From UBA5794 sp965368815 (GTDB lineage: Bacteria > Actinomycetota > Acidimicrobiia > Spongiisociales > UBA5794): 64,000 nucleotides of DNA. The notes beneath the pieces are model-generated. The model was not told where the DNA came from. It made no database searches and was given only the letters and a program-made list of their open reading frames with translations. The stretch is taken from contig CBDUOH010000001.1 of assembly GCA_965368815.1 (NCBI GenBank), positions 1-64,000 on the forward strand, read 5' to 3'. Below, piece by piece: positions 16,605 through 26,143 of the stretch (its first letter is position 1; each line of letters begins with the position of its first letter). Both the position numbers and the translations under genes were made by a program.

Positions 16605-17410
16605 TACTCGCCAGTGCAGAGTGCGACCCATCCGTCGACATCATCTGTGCGCCGAGCAACGTCAACGAGTTGTTCGAGTTCCGGGAAGCGATATGGGTCA
16701 TTGGTGGATACCCGATCACCAAGACCGTGTTCCTCATCCTTGCCATCGCGGTCATCGTGTCTGCGTTCCTGTACTTCGGCCTCAGGAAACGCTCCGTGGT
16801 CCCATCGAAGTTCCAGGCCATGACCGAGAGCATCGTCGGGTTCGTCAAGGACGGAATTGCCACCGACATCATCGGCCCCGAAGGTGCCAAGTACGCACCC
16901 TGGCTTCTGTCTGTCTTTCTCTTCGTGCTCGTCGGGAACCTCTACGAGGTCACGCCATTGGTCAACTTCCCGGTGACGTCGCGTATGGCGCTGCCGGCAA
17001 TGCTGGCCGCGGTGACATGGGTCGTGTTCCTGGTCGCCGGGATCAAACGGCAAGGTATCGGCTACTTCACGGGCATCATCTGGCCCAAGAGTGTGCCAGT
17101 AGCGCTCCGTCCGCTCGTCGGGCTGATCGAGTTCTTCTCCACCCTGATCATCAGGCCACTCACGTTGGCAGTGCGGCTTTTTGCGAACCTCGTCGCCGGG
17201 CACCTGATGCTGACACTTCTCTTGGTCTCCGGCTGGGTGTTTCTTTCCCATATCGGGGACATCGGACCGCGGGCCGGTATCGGTCTTGCGTGGTTCGTGA
17301 TGGGTCTCGGCATCTATGTGTTCGAGATTGTGGTGATCATGCTCCAGGCATACATCTTCACGCTCCTGTCGGCTGTGTACGTTCAATCATCTCTGTATCC
17401 AGAGCACTAG
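16595..17410 (+). CDS. atpB: ATP synthase subunit a
   Basis: Membrane stator subunit that forms the two proton half-channels, 271 residues. Five to six membrane helices are evident. The essential arginine that faces the c-ring glutamate is R194 in LAVRLFANLVAGH, with the Asn and His of this block conserved. GTG start with AAAGGA a few bases upstream. The subunit carries a short N-terminal segment on the outside before the first helix. Confidence 0.95.
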   Translation: MELILASAECDPSVDIICAPSNVNELFEFREAIWVIGGYPITKTVFLILAIAVIVSAFLYFGLRKRSVVPSKFQAMTESIVGFVKDGIATDIIGPEGAKYAPWLLSVFLFVLVGNLYEVTPLVNFPVTSRMALPAMLAAVTWVVFLVAGIKRQGIGYFTGIIWPKSVPVALRPLVGLIEFFSTLIIRPLTLAVRLFANLVAGHLMLTLLLVSGWVFLSHIGDIGPRAGIGLAWFVMGLGIYVFEIVVIMLQAYIFTLLSAVYVQSSLYPEH

Positions 17411-17428
17411 GTAAGGAAGGACACCTAC

Positions 17429-17647
17429 ATGGATCTTGAAGTAATCAAAGGCGCCATTGCCCTCGTCGGGTACGGCCTTGCAGCGATCGGACCGGGTATC
17501 GGTATCGGCATCGTTGCAGGCAGCGCCATCGAGGCGATGGCCCGTCAGCCTGAAGCCGCCGGTGTGGCGAGGACAACCATGTTCCTCGGTATTGCATTCA
17601 CCGAGGCTCTTGCGCTTATCGGTTTCGTTCTCTTCTTCATCGCTTAG
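17429..17647 (+). CDS. atpE: ATP synthase subunit c
   Basis: Hairpin proteolipid of the rotor ring, 72 residues. Helix 1 contains GPGIGIGIVAGSA, the glycine packing motif. The polar loop is ARQPE (residues 38-42). Helix 2 carries the ion-carrying glutamate E59 in AFTEALAL. The residues that mark sodium-specific rings (Gln in helix 1, Ser or Thr after the Glu) are absent, which suggests proton coupling. AAGGAAGGA precedes the ATG, a strong ribosome-binding site, as expected for a subunit needed in many copies. Confidence 0.97.
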   Translation: MDLEVIKGAIALVGYGLAAIGPGIGIGIVAGSAIEAMARQPEAAGVARTTMFLGIAFTEALALIGFVLFFIA

Positions 17648-17656
17648 GAGTCGGGC

Positions 17657-18229
17657 ATGTACATGGCATGGAATCTGATCCTCGCCGCAGAGGAAGCCGT
17701 TCCGGGCTCAGGTGAAACTGAGGCCTCCGGCGGTATCGATCTTCTTTTGCCTGCCCCTGAGGAGCTCATTGCGGGGATCATCGCGTTCGCGATCATCTTC
17801 CTTGTCGTCTGGAAGTTCGCACTTCCGGCCTTCAAGCAGACTCTCGAAGCACGACAGGACGCCATCAAGGGCGAACTGTCGGCGGCAGAGAACGCAAAGA
17901 CCGAGGCAGCGTCGCTGCTCGAGGACTATCGCTCCCAGATCGCAGGCGCCAAGGAAGAAGCGGCAAAGATCGTTGCGGACGCACGGGAAGCAGGTGAGGC
18001 GGTCAAGGCCGACATCATCAGCAGGGCAGAATCCGAAGCTGAGGCGATCAAGGCCAAGGCTCACGATGAGGTCGTGGCCGAGCGCGCACGCGTTGCCGAC
18101 GAGCTCAAGCGTCAGGTCGCTGATCTGTCGATCAACGTCGCCGAGCGTGTCGTGGCCTCGAGCATCGACGCAAACCAGCAGCGCGAGCTCGTGGACCGCT
18201 ACATCGAGGAACTCGGAGGGGTGCGGTAG
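17657..18229 (+). CDS. atpF: ATP synthase subunit b
   Basis: Peripheral-stalk subunit, 190 residues. One membrane helix (about 36-54, IAGIIAFAIIFLVVWKF) is followed by a long charged helix to the C terminus, rich in Ala, Glu and Lys, that dimerises along the stalk and binds delta. Residues 1-30 form an outer segment longer than in enterobacteria, which is usual in actinobacteria. An in-frame ATG at 17663 is an alternative start. Confidence 0.94.
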   Translation: MYMAWNLILAAEEAVPGSGETEASGGIDLLLPAPEELIAGIIAFAIIFLVVWKFALPAFKQTLEARQDAIKGELSAAENAKTEAASLLEDYRSQIAGAKEEAAKIVADAREAGEAVKADIISRAESEAEAIKAKAHDEVVAERARVADELKRQVADLSINVAERVVASSIDANQQRELVDRYIEELGGVR

Positions 18230-18232
18230 CAC

Positions 18233-18778
18233 ATGACCACCGTCACCTCCCACAACAGCCACGTGAACGGGTACGCATCAGCGCTGCTCGACATCGCACG
18301 TGCAGAGGCCGAGCCTGCGGCAGTCATCGACGAGATGTATCGGGCTGCTTCCGGCCTGGCTGAAAACGACGAGCTGCTTGAGGCGCTGGGCGATCCCAGA
18401 ATCCCGGGCGAGCGCAAGCAGGGAATCGTCAGCGACATCCTCGGTACGCGTGCGTCCCAGGTCACCGTTGCGGCCATCTCGTTCGTCGTTGCGGCCGGCC
18501 AGGCAAAGCGTCTCGGTGAGATAGCAGGCAAGCTTGCGGAACTGGCGGCAGACGCCGAGGGCGAGGTGGTTGCGGAGGTGCGTGCACCGTTCGAACTCGA
18601 CGACGATCAGATCGAACGGCTTCGAGCCGCGCTTGCGAAGTCAACAGGTAAGAGAATCCAGGTCAAGGTCGTTGTCGACCCCACCGTCATCGGTGGTGTT
18701 GTCGCCAAGGTCGGAGACACCGTGCTCGACGGATCGGTTCAACACCGGTTCACCGAGCTTCGAGAGCAATGGGGTTGA
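18233..18778 (+). CDS. atpH: ATP synthase subunit delta
   Basis: Stator subunit that joins F1 alpha to subunit b, 181 residues. It is the standalone OSCP/delta form, not the b-delta fusion found in mycobacteria. The N-terminal six-helix domain opens with GYASALLDIA. The C-terminal block VVVDPTVIGGVVAKVGDTVLDGSV is the family hallmark. It starts three bases after the atpF stop. Confidence 0.95.
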   Translation: MTTVTSHNSHVNGYASALLDIARAEAEPAAVIDEMYRAASGLAENDELLEALGDPRIPGERKQGIVSDILGTRASQVTVAAISFVVAAGQAKRLGEIAGKLAELAADAEGEVVAEVRAPFELDDDQIERLRAALAKSTGKRIQVKVVVDPTVIGGVVAKVGDTVLDGSVQHRFTELREQWG

Positions 18779-18784
18779 GGCACG

Positions 18785-20314
18785 ATGGCTGAACTCACGT
18801 TCGACACCGGAGACATCACTGCAGCGCTCCGGGCAAACCTCGAGGGTTGGTCACCAACGCTCGAATCAGAAACCATGGGATACGTCCAGTCCGTCGGCGA
18901 CGGTGTCGCCAGGGTGGTCGGCCTCCCGACGGCGATGGCTTCAGAGCTACTCGAGTTCCCCGGTGGACTCCTCGGCGTTGCCCTGAACCTCGACGAAGAC
19001 TCGATTGGTGCCGTCATCATGGGTGACGCATCGGGAATCGAGGAAGGCGACGAAGTTCGCTCGACTGGACGAGTCCTTTCCGTCCCCGTCGGTGATGAAC
19101 TGCTCGGCCGAGTCGTCGACCCGCTCGGGAACCCGATCGACGGCAAGGGGCCGCTGAACGCGACCAAGCGTCGCTTCCTTGAAACCCAGGCACCAACCGT
19201 CGTGCAACGGCAGCCGGTGAATGTTCCGCTGCAAACCGGACTCAAGGCCATCGACGCGATGACACCGATCGGTCGTGGTCAGCGACAGCTGATCATCGGC
19301 GACCGCCAGACCGGTAAGACCGCCATCGGCGTCGACACCATCCTTGCCCAGAAGGGCCAAGGGGTGAAGTGCATCTACGTGGCGATCGGTCAGAAGAACT
19401 CGACGGTCGCCGGAGTGGTGTCCACGCTCGAGCAGGCCGGCGCCATGGAGTACACCGTGGTCGTCAACGCGTCGGCAGGTGACTCTGCCGCCTTGCAGAT
19501 GTATGCACCGTACGCCGGATCGGCGATCGGCCAGCACTGGATGTACGAAGGTGGCGACGCGCTCATCATTTTCGATGACCTCACCAAGCAGGCGATTGCC
19601 TACCGTGAGATCTCATTGCTGTTGCGTCGTCCTCCGGGTCGTGAGGCATATCCCGGTGACGTGTTCTACCTCCACAGCCGACTCCTCGAGCGTTGTGCGA
19701 GGCTGAGCGATGATCTCGGAGGAGGGTCCCTGACCGGGCTCCCGATCATCGAGACGAAGGCGAACGATGTTTCGGCCTACATCCCGACCAACGTGATTTC
19801 GATCACCGATGGCCAGATCTTCCTCGAGACCGACCTGTTCTTCTCAGGAATCCGTCCGGCCATCAACGCCGGTATCTCGGTCTCCCGGGTCGGTGGTTCG
19901 GCTCAGGTCAAGGCGATGCGCGCCGTTGCAGGTCCTTTGCGACTGAACCTTGCTCAGTTCCGTGAACTCGAGGCATTCGCCGAATTCGGTTCCGAACTCG
20001 ACGCTGCATCGCTCGCCCAGCTCGACCGAGGGCGCCGAGTCGTCGAAGTGCTCAAACAGGGCCAGTACGACCCGGTCCCGGTCGAGGAGCAGGTGTTGAT
20101 CATCTTTGCGGTGACCGAGGGCCACCTCGATGACGTCGACCCGGTGGACATTCCAGCATTCGAGTCCGGCATCCGTGAGTTTGCACGGTCCCGCTACGGC
20201 GCGGTGATGGCATCGATCGCCGAGACGGGCCAGCTTCCTGAGGAAGAACTCGTCGGACTCATCCAGGCATACAAAGCCAGCCGAGATTCCGCTCCCGCGG
20301 CATCGGAGGGATAG
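18785..20314 (+). CDS. atpA: ATP synthase subunit alpha
   Basis: Non-catalytic nucleotide-binding subunit of F1, 509 residues. An N-terminal beta-barrel precedes the core with Walker A GDRQTGKT (K178). The ISITDGQIFLE and RPAINAGISVSRVGGSAQ blocks follow. Length and motifs are standard. It starts six bases after atpH. Confidence 0.97.
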   Translation: MAELTFDTGDITAALRANLEGWSPTLESETMGYVQSVGDGVARVVGLPTAMASELLEFPGGLLGVALNLDEDSIGAVIMGDASGIEEGDEVRSTGRVLSVPVGDELLGRVVDPLGNPIDGKGPLNATKRRFLETQAPTVVQRQPVNVPLQTGLKAIDAMTPIGRGQRQLIIGDRQTGKTAIGVDTILAQKGQGVKCIYVAIGQKNSTVAGVVSTLEQAGAMEYTVVVNASAGDSAALQMYAPYAGSAIGQHWMYEGGDALIIFDDLTKQAIAYREISLLLRRPPGREAYPGDVFYLHSRLLERCARLSDDLGGGSLTGLPIIETKANDVSAYIPTNVISITDGQIFLETDLFFSGIRPAINAGISVSRVGGSAQVKAMRAVAGPLRLNLAQFRELEAFAEFGSELDAASLAQLDRGRRVVEVLKQGQYDPVPVEEQVLIIFAVTEGHLDDVDPVDIPAFESGIREFARSRYGAVMASIAETGQLPEEELVGLIQAYKASRDSAPAASEG

Positions 20315-20320
20315 CGACTC

Positions 20321-21202
20321 GTGGCATCCGCTGAAGTACGCCAGATCCGCCGACGCATCAAGAGCGTCGAGTCGACGATCAAGATCACGCGTGCCATGGA
20401 ACTCATCGCCACTGCACGGATCGGCAAGGCGCAGCAACGTGTTGCGCAGGCCAAGCCGTACACCGAGAAGATGAACGATGTGATCCGGAACATCGGATCT
20501 GCGACCGGCTCGCTCAAGCACCCCCTGCTTGAACAGCGCGACATCAACACGGTTGGTGTGCTGGTTGTCACATCCGACCGTGGCTTGGCCGGTGCGTACA
20601 ACTCGTCCGTCATCCGCTTGGCCGAGCACCACATCGCCGAGCACCAGGCAGCTGGGCGAACCGTTCGTATCTACACGATCGGTGGCAAAGCCCTCGCGTA
20701 CTTCCGGTACCGCAAGTATCGGATCAGCCAGCAGTGGCTGGGGGTCACAGACACGCCGACGTATGCCGACGCTCGGTCAATCGCCAACATCATCCTCGAT
20801 GAGTACGCCACCGGCCGGGTCGATGCCGTCGAGGCATACACGACCGAATACGTGTCAGCGCTCACCCAGATCGCGCACGAATGGCCGGTTCTTCCGATCA
20901 CACCACCCGAGACAGCAGATGGGGGCACAGCCGCCCCGACCGGCTACGAGTTCGAACCTTCGGCCGAGGAGATCCTCGACCGTCTGTTGCCCAGATATCT
21001 CGAGGGTTCGGTGTTCGGCATGTTGCTTGAGGCATCGGCCTCCGAGCACGCAGCTCGTCGTCGGGCAATGAAAGCGGCAACCGAGAATGCCGAAGAGCTG
21101 ACGCGTCTGCTCACCCGTGAGGCGAACCAGGCACGTCAAGCCGAGATCACGACAGAAATCAGCGAAATCGTCGGCGGCGCAGAGGCGCTGTCGAACGGTT
21201 AG
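20321..21202 (+). CDS. atpG: ATP synthase subunit gamma
   Basis: Central rotor shaft of F1, 293 residues. The N-terminal helix carries RIKSVESTIKITRAMELIATAR, shown here only as a block starting near residue 9, and the C-terminal helix carries the NAEELTRLLTREANQARQ block ending in EIVGGAEAL. These two form the coiled coil that turns inside alpha3beta3. GTG start with GGAGGG upstream. Confidence 0.95.
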   Translation: MASAEVRQIRRRIKSVESTIKITRAMELIATARIGKAQQRVAQAKPYTEKMNDVIRNIGSATGSLKHPLLEQRDINTVGVLVVTSDRGLAGAYNSSVIRLAEHHIAEHQAAGRTVRIYTIGGKALAYFRYRKYRISQQWLGVTDTPTYADARSIANIILDEYATGRVDAVEAYTTEYVSALTQIAHEWPVLPITPPETADGGTAAPTGYEFEPSAEEILDRLLPRYLEGSVFGMLLEASASEHAARRRAMKAATENAEELTRLLTREANQARQAEITTEISEIVGGAEALSNG

Positions 21203-21226
21203 AAGACAAGACACGGAGAACACCAC

Positions 21227-22651
21227 ATGAGCGTCACAACACTCGCCTCCGGCCGCATCGTCAAGGTTGCGGGTCCGGTGGTAGATGTCGAGTTCCCGGC
21301 GGATGCCTTGCCCGAGATCAACTTCGCCATCGAAGTCGACATCGAGGTCGAAGGTCAGAAGTCGACCATTATCTGCGAAGTTGCACAGCAGCTCGGAGAC
21401 GACAAGGTGCGTGCGGTCGCGCTGGCACCGACCGATGGAGTCGTCCGTGGTGCCGAAGTCCGCAACACAGGTGCGCCCATCTCAGTTCCCGTCGGTGACC
21501 AGACGCTCGGTCACATCTTCAACGTGTGGGGAACGGCGCTCGATGCTCCCGACCTCGTCTTCGATGGAGAGCGCTGGCCGATCCACCGTGACCCACCGGC
21601 ATTCGCCGATGTCGAGCCACAGAAGAAGGTCTTCGAGACCGGCATCAAGGCCATCGACCTCATCAGCCCATACCTCGAGGGTGGGAAGATCGGCTTGTTC
21701 GGTGGTGCCGGTGTCGGCAAGACCGTGCTCATCCAGGAGATGATCAACCGTGTTGCCACCCAGCACGGTGGTGTGTCGGTGTTCGCCGGAGTCGGCGAGC
21801 GGACACGCGAAGGCAACGACCTCTTCCTTGAGATGCAGGAATCAGGAGTCATCGACAAGGCCGCGCTGGTCTTCGGTCAGATGGACGAGCCGCCCGGTGT
21901 GCGTCTGCGTGTCGCGTTGTCGGCGTTGACCATGGCCGAGTACTTCCGAGATGTGCAGCAGCAGGACGTGCTCTTGTTCATCGACAACATCTTCCGTTTC
22001 ACGCAGGCCGGTTCCGAGGTGTCGACCCTGCTGGGTCGGATGCCGTCGGCGGTTGGCTACCAGCCGACGCTGTCGTCTGAGATGGGTGCTCTTCAGGAGC
22101 GAATCACGTCGCTACGTGGACGGTCGATCACATCGCTCCAGGCCATCTATGTGCCTGCGGACGACATCACGGACCCGGCGCCGCACACGGCGTTCGCGCA
22201 CCTCGATGCCACCACCGTGCTCTCCCGACCTTTGACGGCTCTGGGCATCTACCCGGCCATCGATCCGTTGGATTCCACGTCGCAGGCACTCGATCCTCAG
22301 ATCGTGGGTGTCGAGCACTATGCGATCGCGTCACAGGTCCAGTTGGTGCTGCAGCGTTACAACGACCTCCAGGACATCATCGCCATCCTCGGTATGGACG
22401 AACTGTCAGAAGAGGACCGCCTGATCGTCAACCGGGCCCGCCGCATCCAGCGGTTCCTTTCCCAGCCGATGTTCGTGGCTGAACAGTTCACCGGTCAGCC
22501 CGGAGTGTTCACCCCTCTCGATGAAACGCTCGCGTCGTTCAAGTCGATTCTCGACGGTGAGTTGGATCACCTGCCTGAGCAGGCGTTCTACATGGTCGGT
22601 GGTGCCGAGGAAGCAATCGCGAAGGCGAAGAAGATCGAGGCTTCTGCCTGA
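21227..22651 (+). CDS. atpD: ATP synthase subunit beta
   Basis: Catalytic subunit of F1, 474 residues. Walker A GGAGVGKT (K165), the catalytic glutamate region GVGERTREGND, Walker B LLFIDNIFRF and the DELSEED lever appearing as DELSEED are all intact. The last base of its stop is the first base of the atpC start (TGATG). Confidence 0.98.
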   Translation: MSVTTLASGRIVKVAGPVVDVEFPADALPEINFAIEVDIEVEGQKSTIICEVAQQLGDDKVRAVALAPTDGVVRGAEVRNTGAPISVPVGDQTLGHIFNVWGTALDAPDLVFDGERWPIHRDPPAFADVEPQKKVFETGIKAIDLISPYLEGGKIGLFGGAGVGKTVLIQEMINRVATQHGGVSVFAGVGERTREGNDLFLEMQESGVIDKAALVFGQMDEPPGVRLRVALSALTMAEYFRDVQQQDVLLFIDNIFRFTQAGSEVSTLLGRMPSAVGYQPTLSSEMGALQERITSLRGRSITSLQAIYVPADDITDPAPHTAFAHLDATTVLSRPLTALGIYPAIDPLDSTSQALDPQIVGVEHYAIASQVQLVLQRYNDLQDIIAILGMDELSEEDRLIVNRARRIQRFLSQPMFVAEQFTGQPGVFTPLDETLASFKSILDGELDHLPEQAFYMVGGAEEAIAKAKKIEASA

Positions 22652-22986
22652 TGGCACGTTCCTTCCAAGTCGACATCGTGACGCCTGAAGCGGTCGTGTG
22701 GTCGGGCGAGGCTGAACTCGTCACCGCACGGACGACCGAGGGTGACATAGGTGTGCTTGCGGATCACCAACCGACCATGGCGGCGCTTGCGACCGGCGCG
22801 GTCAAGGTCGTGCACAGCGGGGGAGTCACCATTGCCGGTATACACGGCGGGTTTCTCCAGATCTTCCGCAACCAGGTGACACTGCTCACCGACCGTGCGG
22901 AGCTGACGGAAGGTTCGGTCGAAGAGGCCCGCCGGGCTGCCGCCGAACTGCGTGACGCCGAGGAGAACGGTTCGACCGAGAGCTGA
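22651..22986 (+). CDS. atpC: ATP synthase subunit epsilon
   Basis: Rotor subunit that sits on gamma and can inhibit hydrolysis, 111 residues. The N-terminal beta-sandwich is clear (VDIVTPE, GDIGVLADHQP). The C-terminal helical part is short, about 25 residues. It closes the operon; 74 non-coding bases follow before the glycan locus. Confidence 0.93.
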   Translation: MARSFQVDIVTPEAVVWSGEAELVTARTTEGDIGVLADHQPTMAALATGAVKVVHSGGVTIAGIHGGFLQIFRNQVTLLTDRAELTEGSVEEARRAAAELRDAEENGSTES

Positions 22987-23003
22987 GTCAAGCCTCAAGG
23001 TCC

Positions 23004-23032
23004 CTGTCAATTCGCCGAAACTTTCATAGAGT
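23004..23032 (+). promoter_or_regulatory. Possible promoter at the start of the glycan locus
   Basis: CTGTCA (23004-23009) and TAGAGT (23027-23032) are spaced by 17 bases. A transcript would begin near 23039, leaving GGAGG (23050-23054) and the ATG at 23061. This also argues against the in-frame GTG at 23031 as the start. Confidence 0.4.
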
Positions 23033-23060
23033 GTTTCAACGCGCCACTCGGAGGCCCACC

Positions 23061-24551
23061 ATGGGAGCAACACTGCCCACGACATCGCGCGAACGGGTTC
23101 TGATATTCGTTGTCGCCTATGAGGCGGAGTCGACGCTGAAGGACGTGCTCGATCGTATCCCCCGCACGGTCTTGGAGAAGTTCGACGTCGAGGTGTTGGT
23201 CGTCGACGACGCTTCCACGGATCGCACGACAGAGATTGGTCGTGAGTATTCGGTGGCCCATCCCGAGATGCCCCTCACGGTTCTCCGAAATCGGTACAAC
23301 CAGGGCTATGGCGGAAACCAGAAGGTCGGGTACGTATACGCTGCGGCCAACAGTTTCGACTACGTTGCTCTCATCCACGGCGACGGTCAATATGCACCCG
23401 AGGAGCTCGGGAACCTGCTCCAGCCGCTCGTGGATGGCGAGGCGGACGCTGTATTCGGGAGCCGGATGCTAACTCGAGGAGGTGCGCTCCGTGGAGGCAT
23501 GCCGCTGTACAAATACGTCGGGAACCGGATACTGACGACGATCCAGAACGCTCTTCTTCGCAGAGACCTGTCCGAATACCACAGTGGCTACAGGGTGTAT
23601 CGCGTGGCGGTGCTTGAGGAGATTCACTACCGGCTCAACACCAACGACTTTCACTTCGACACACAGATCATTCTGCAATTGATGAACAATGGCGCTCGTA
23701 TCGTCGAGGTGCCGATTCCCACCTATTACGGGGACGAGATCTCGCGCGTGAACGGCATCCGGTACGCGTGGGATGTTGTGAAAGACACCGCGTCCAACTT
23801 CTTCCATCGACTGGGGTTCTGGCAGCAGCGACGGTTCGATCCGGCCGTCCGCAAGGAGTCCCAGTACCGGTCGAAGCTTGGCTTCACCAGCCCGCACTCG
23901 CTCGCGGTGGCCCTCGTGGAGTCCGGCTCAAGTGTCATCGATCTCGGTGCCGGTCCGGGCGACATTGCACAGGCGCTGGTTGACAAGGGATGCGATGTCA
24001 CGGTCGTCGACATCCACGAGCCTGAGCGGGACGTGCCCGGCGTCCACGTCATTCTGCAGGATCTCAACGACCCTTTCACGTTCAATGTCGCCGAGTACGA
24101 CACGATCCTGCTGCTCGACGTGATTGAGCACCTTGTGGACCCTGAGGATTTTCTGGCCAGGCTTCGGGCCCAGTTCGACCACCGTTCGATTCGGTTGGTG
24201 CTGTCGACGCCGAACATTGCTTTCATCGCTCAACGGCTGTCGCTGATGTTCGGTCAGTTCAACTATGGCGAGTCAGGGATTCTCGATCGGACTCACACGC
24301 GCTTGTTCACGTTCCGTTCCATCCGCCACTTGGTACGTGACGCAGGCTTTAGGATCAAGATGGTCCGTGGCGTTCCGGCACCGATACCGCTCGTGATTGG
24401 CGGAAGTGCTGGACGGTTCCTTCTCGGGCTCAACAGTCTCCTGATCCGGCTGAGTAGAACCCTGTTTTCTTTCCAGATCATGATCATCGCCGAGTCCACT
24501 CCCGGGGTTGATTTCCTGGTGGCGGACGCAACCGCGACCAGTTCTGAGTAG
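23061..24551 (+). CDS. GT2 glycosyltransferase fused to a SAM methyltransferase
   Basis: Two enzymes in one 496-residue chain. Residues about 12-255 are a family 2 glycosyltransferase of the dolichol-phosphate-mannose-synthase type (VVDDASTD at 48-55, HGDGQ at 106-110 in the DxD place, SGYRVYR at 175-181). Such enzymes load a sugar from a nucleotide donor onto a lipid phosphate. Residues about 285-430 are a class I methyltransferase (DLGAGPG at 294-300, LLDVIEHL) of the Methyltransf_23 kind. The C terminus has a hydrophobic stretch. ATG 23061 has GGAGG six bases upstream. The acceptor and the methylated group are unknown. The next gene is an integral membrane GT-C-like protein, a natural user of lipid-linked sugars. 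Confidence 0.85.
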   Translation: MGATLPTTSRERVLIFVVAYEAESTLKDVLDRIPRTVLEKFDVEVLVVDDASTDRTTEIGREYSVAHPEMPLTVLRNRYNQGYGGNQKVGYVYAAANSFDYVALIHGDGQYAPEELGNLLQPLVDGEADAVFGSRMLTRGGALRGGMPLYKYVGNRILTTIQNALLRRDLSEYHSGYRVYRVAVLEEIHYRLNTNDFHFDTQIILQLMNNGARIVEVPIPTYYGDEISRVNGIRYAWDVVKDTASNFFHRLGFWQQRRFDPAVRKESQYRSKLGFTSPHSLAVALVESGSSVIDLGAGPGDIAQALVDKGCDVTVVDIHEPERDVPGVHVILQDLNDPFTFNVAEYDTILLLDVIEHLVDPEDFLARLRAQFDHRSIRLVLSTPNIAFIAQRLSLMFGQFNYGESGILDRTHTRLFTFRSIRHLVRDAGFRIKMVRGVPAPIPLVIGGSAGRFLLGLNSLLIRLSRTLFSFQIMIIAESTPGVDFLVADATATSSE

Positions 24552-24555
24552 TCGC

Positions 24556-26076
24556 ATGTCCTCTCTTGACCGCGGCGTGCTTGCAATGGTCGCTGGCTCA
24601 GTTCTCGGGGTCGCTTTCATTGATCGGATCCAACAGCAACACCTACAGATTGCCTTTGTGATGGTTGCGCTGCTGATCGCCGGCTCGGCGACGATGGGCG
24701 GTCGACCGCTGACCTCCCTCGACACCGTGACGGCGTCGGCGTGGACCGGTTGGGCGTTCTTCGGCATGGGGATGATCGTCTTCGGGGCCAACGTGTTTTC
24801 GCTCAGCAGCGGCACCGACAACCCCGAGTTGGCCCTGTACGCCGTGGCGACCCTGTCGATGCTCGGTTTCGGGATTGCTTACCTGGTCGGTCACCGCCGG
24901 ATTTACTGGTTCGGATTCCTCGTGGCGTATGCCGGATTGATTGCTTTGGTCGTGGTCGACATCATTCCGGTTGGTGTCTTCACCGATGTTCAGCTCTTCC
25001 AGCACGACGCAGTGACCGCGCTGATGCGCGGCGACAATCCGTTCACGATGCAATTCCGTGACATCTATCCGCCTGCACAGTCCGCGCTCTTTTACGGCAA
25101 CGGTGTTTCGGTCAATGGCATCCTTCAATTCGGATATCCCTATTTCCCCCTGAGCCTTCTCGTCGTGGCCCCCTTTGAGATACTCGGCGACTACCGGTTC
25201 GCGCATGCGCTGGCAGTCATTGGCGCTGCGTTGCTGATGTCACGGATGACGGTCGATCATCGCAGCACCATCGCAGCGATGGTCTTCCTGTTGGTTTCAC
25301 CTTCGATCGTGGTTGTGCAAAACGGATGGACGGATCCGCTCGCGCTCCTCGCGCTGGTTGGCGTTGTGTTCGTCGCGATACATCGTCCGAAAGGCCGTTC
25401 GATCGTGACCGGTCTTCTGTTCGCAGCCAAGCAGACTTCGGTGTTTCTCGTAGTCCCATCGATGCTGGTGTTGGAGAAACCGTGGTCGGTTCGGGTAATC
25501 GCGCGTCATTTCGCGGTTTCGGGTGGTGTCTTTCTCGTTCTCACCCTGCCGTTCGTGCTGTGGGATCCAAGAGCCTTTTGGACGTCCGTTGTCCGGCTGC
25601 AGTTCGTTCAACCATTTCGAAGCGATTCGGTCGCTCTCCCAGCCTTGATTCCGGACTGGTGGCTGTCCCTCCACCCATTGGTATCGCTGGGTGCTCCGTT
25701 TCTTGCAGTGGTGATCGGCAGCATCGCGGTGGCTCGAAGGACTCCAACAGGCGCGCAGGGTTTTGCTTTGGGTTCGGCGTTCGTCCTTCTGGTTGCCTTG
25801 GTTACATCGAAGCAGGCGTTCGTCAATTACTACCTGGTGGTGATCGGCTCACTCTTCGCAGCAGCAGCGGCAACGTACGACACGGCGACTGGGGAGGAAT
25901 CCAACCTGGACATGGGGTCCCCATCTTCCACCGACCTACCGGCATCCGGAGTCGAGGTCGTCGAGCAGCCCGCACCACGACAAGGTACTCAGGACGCAAT
26001 GGTGTCGAACACACGCGTCGGAGCGCTAGGGTCGCAACCCGGTCAAGTAGCTGGGTGGTTCCGAAGGTGGGACTGA
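24556..26076 (+). CDS. Polytopic membrane protein, GT-C-like glycosyltransferase candidate
   Basis: About ten to twelve membrane helices in 506 residues, followed by a soluble tail of about 65 residues. After the first helices, a conserved loop reads LFQHDAVTALMRGDNPF and then YPP. It resembles the acidic first outer loop of lipid-phosphate-sugar-dependent GT-C mannosyl/glucosyltransferases (GT87-like). The gene at 27385 has the same loop, so they are paralogs. The frame is open to 24508 inside the previous gene; ATG 24556 lies just after that stop. The proposed role is transfer of a polyprenyl-phosphate sugar outside the membrane. The exact family is uncertain. Confidence 0.65.
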   Translation: MSSLDRGVLAMVAGSVLGVAFIDRIQQQHLQIAFVMVALLIAGSATMGGRPLTSLDTVTASAWTGWAFFGMGMIVFGANVFSLSSGTDNPELALYAVATLSMLGFGIAYLVGHRRIYWFGFLVAYAGLIALVVVDIIPVGVFTDVQLFQHDAVTALMRGDNPFTMQFRDIYPPAQSALFYGNGVSVNGILQFGYPYFPLSLLVVAPFEILGDYRFAHALAVIGAALLMSRMTVDHRSTIAAMVFLLVSPSIVVVQNGWTDPLALLALVGVVFVAIHRPKGRSIVTGLLFAAKQTSVFLVVPSMLVLEKPWSVRVIARHFAVSGGVFLVLTLPFVLWDPRAFWTSVVRLQFVQPFRSDSVALPALIPDWWLSLHPLVSLGAPFLAVVIGSIAVARRTPTGAQGFALGSAFVLLVALVTSKQAFVNYYLVVIGSLFAAAAATYDTATGEESNLDMGSPSSTDLPASGVEVVEQPAPRQGTQDAMVSNTRVGALGSQPGQVAGWFRRWD

Positions 26077-26143
26077 CACGTCGTGTCAGACGCACCGGTG
26101 ATGTTCGCCTTGGGACGATCCTGTCCGGGTTGCTTTGGCGATC

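Noticed and set aside
16412..17386. 324-codon open frame on the minus strand
   Set aside because: It lies opposite atpI and atpB, and its product is a charged His/Asp/Glu-rich string, the expected reverse image of hydrophobic helices.
23031..23060. GTG start ten codons upstream of the GT2-methyltransferase
   Set aside because: It overlaps the likely -10 box and lacks a ribosome-binding site, whereas ATG 23061 has GGAGG.
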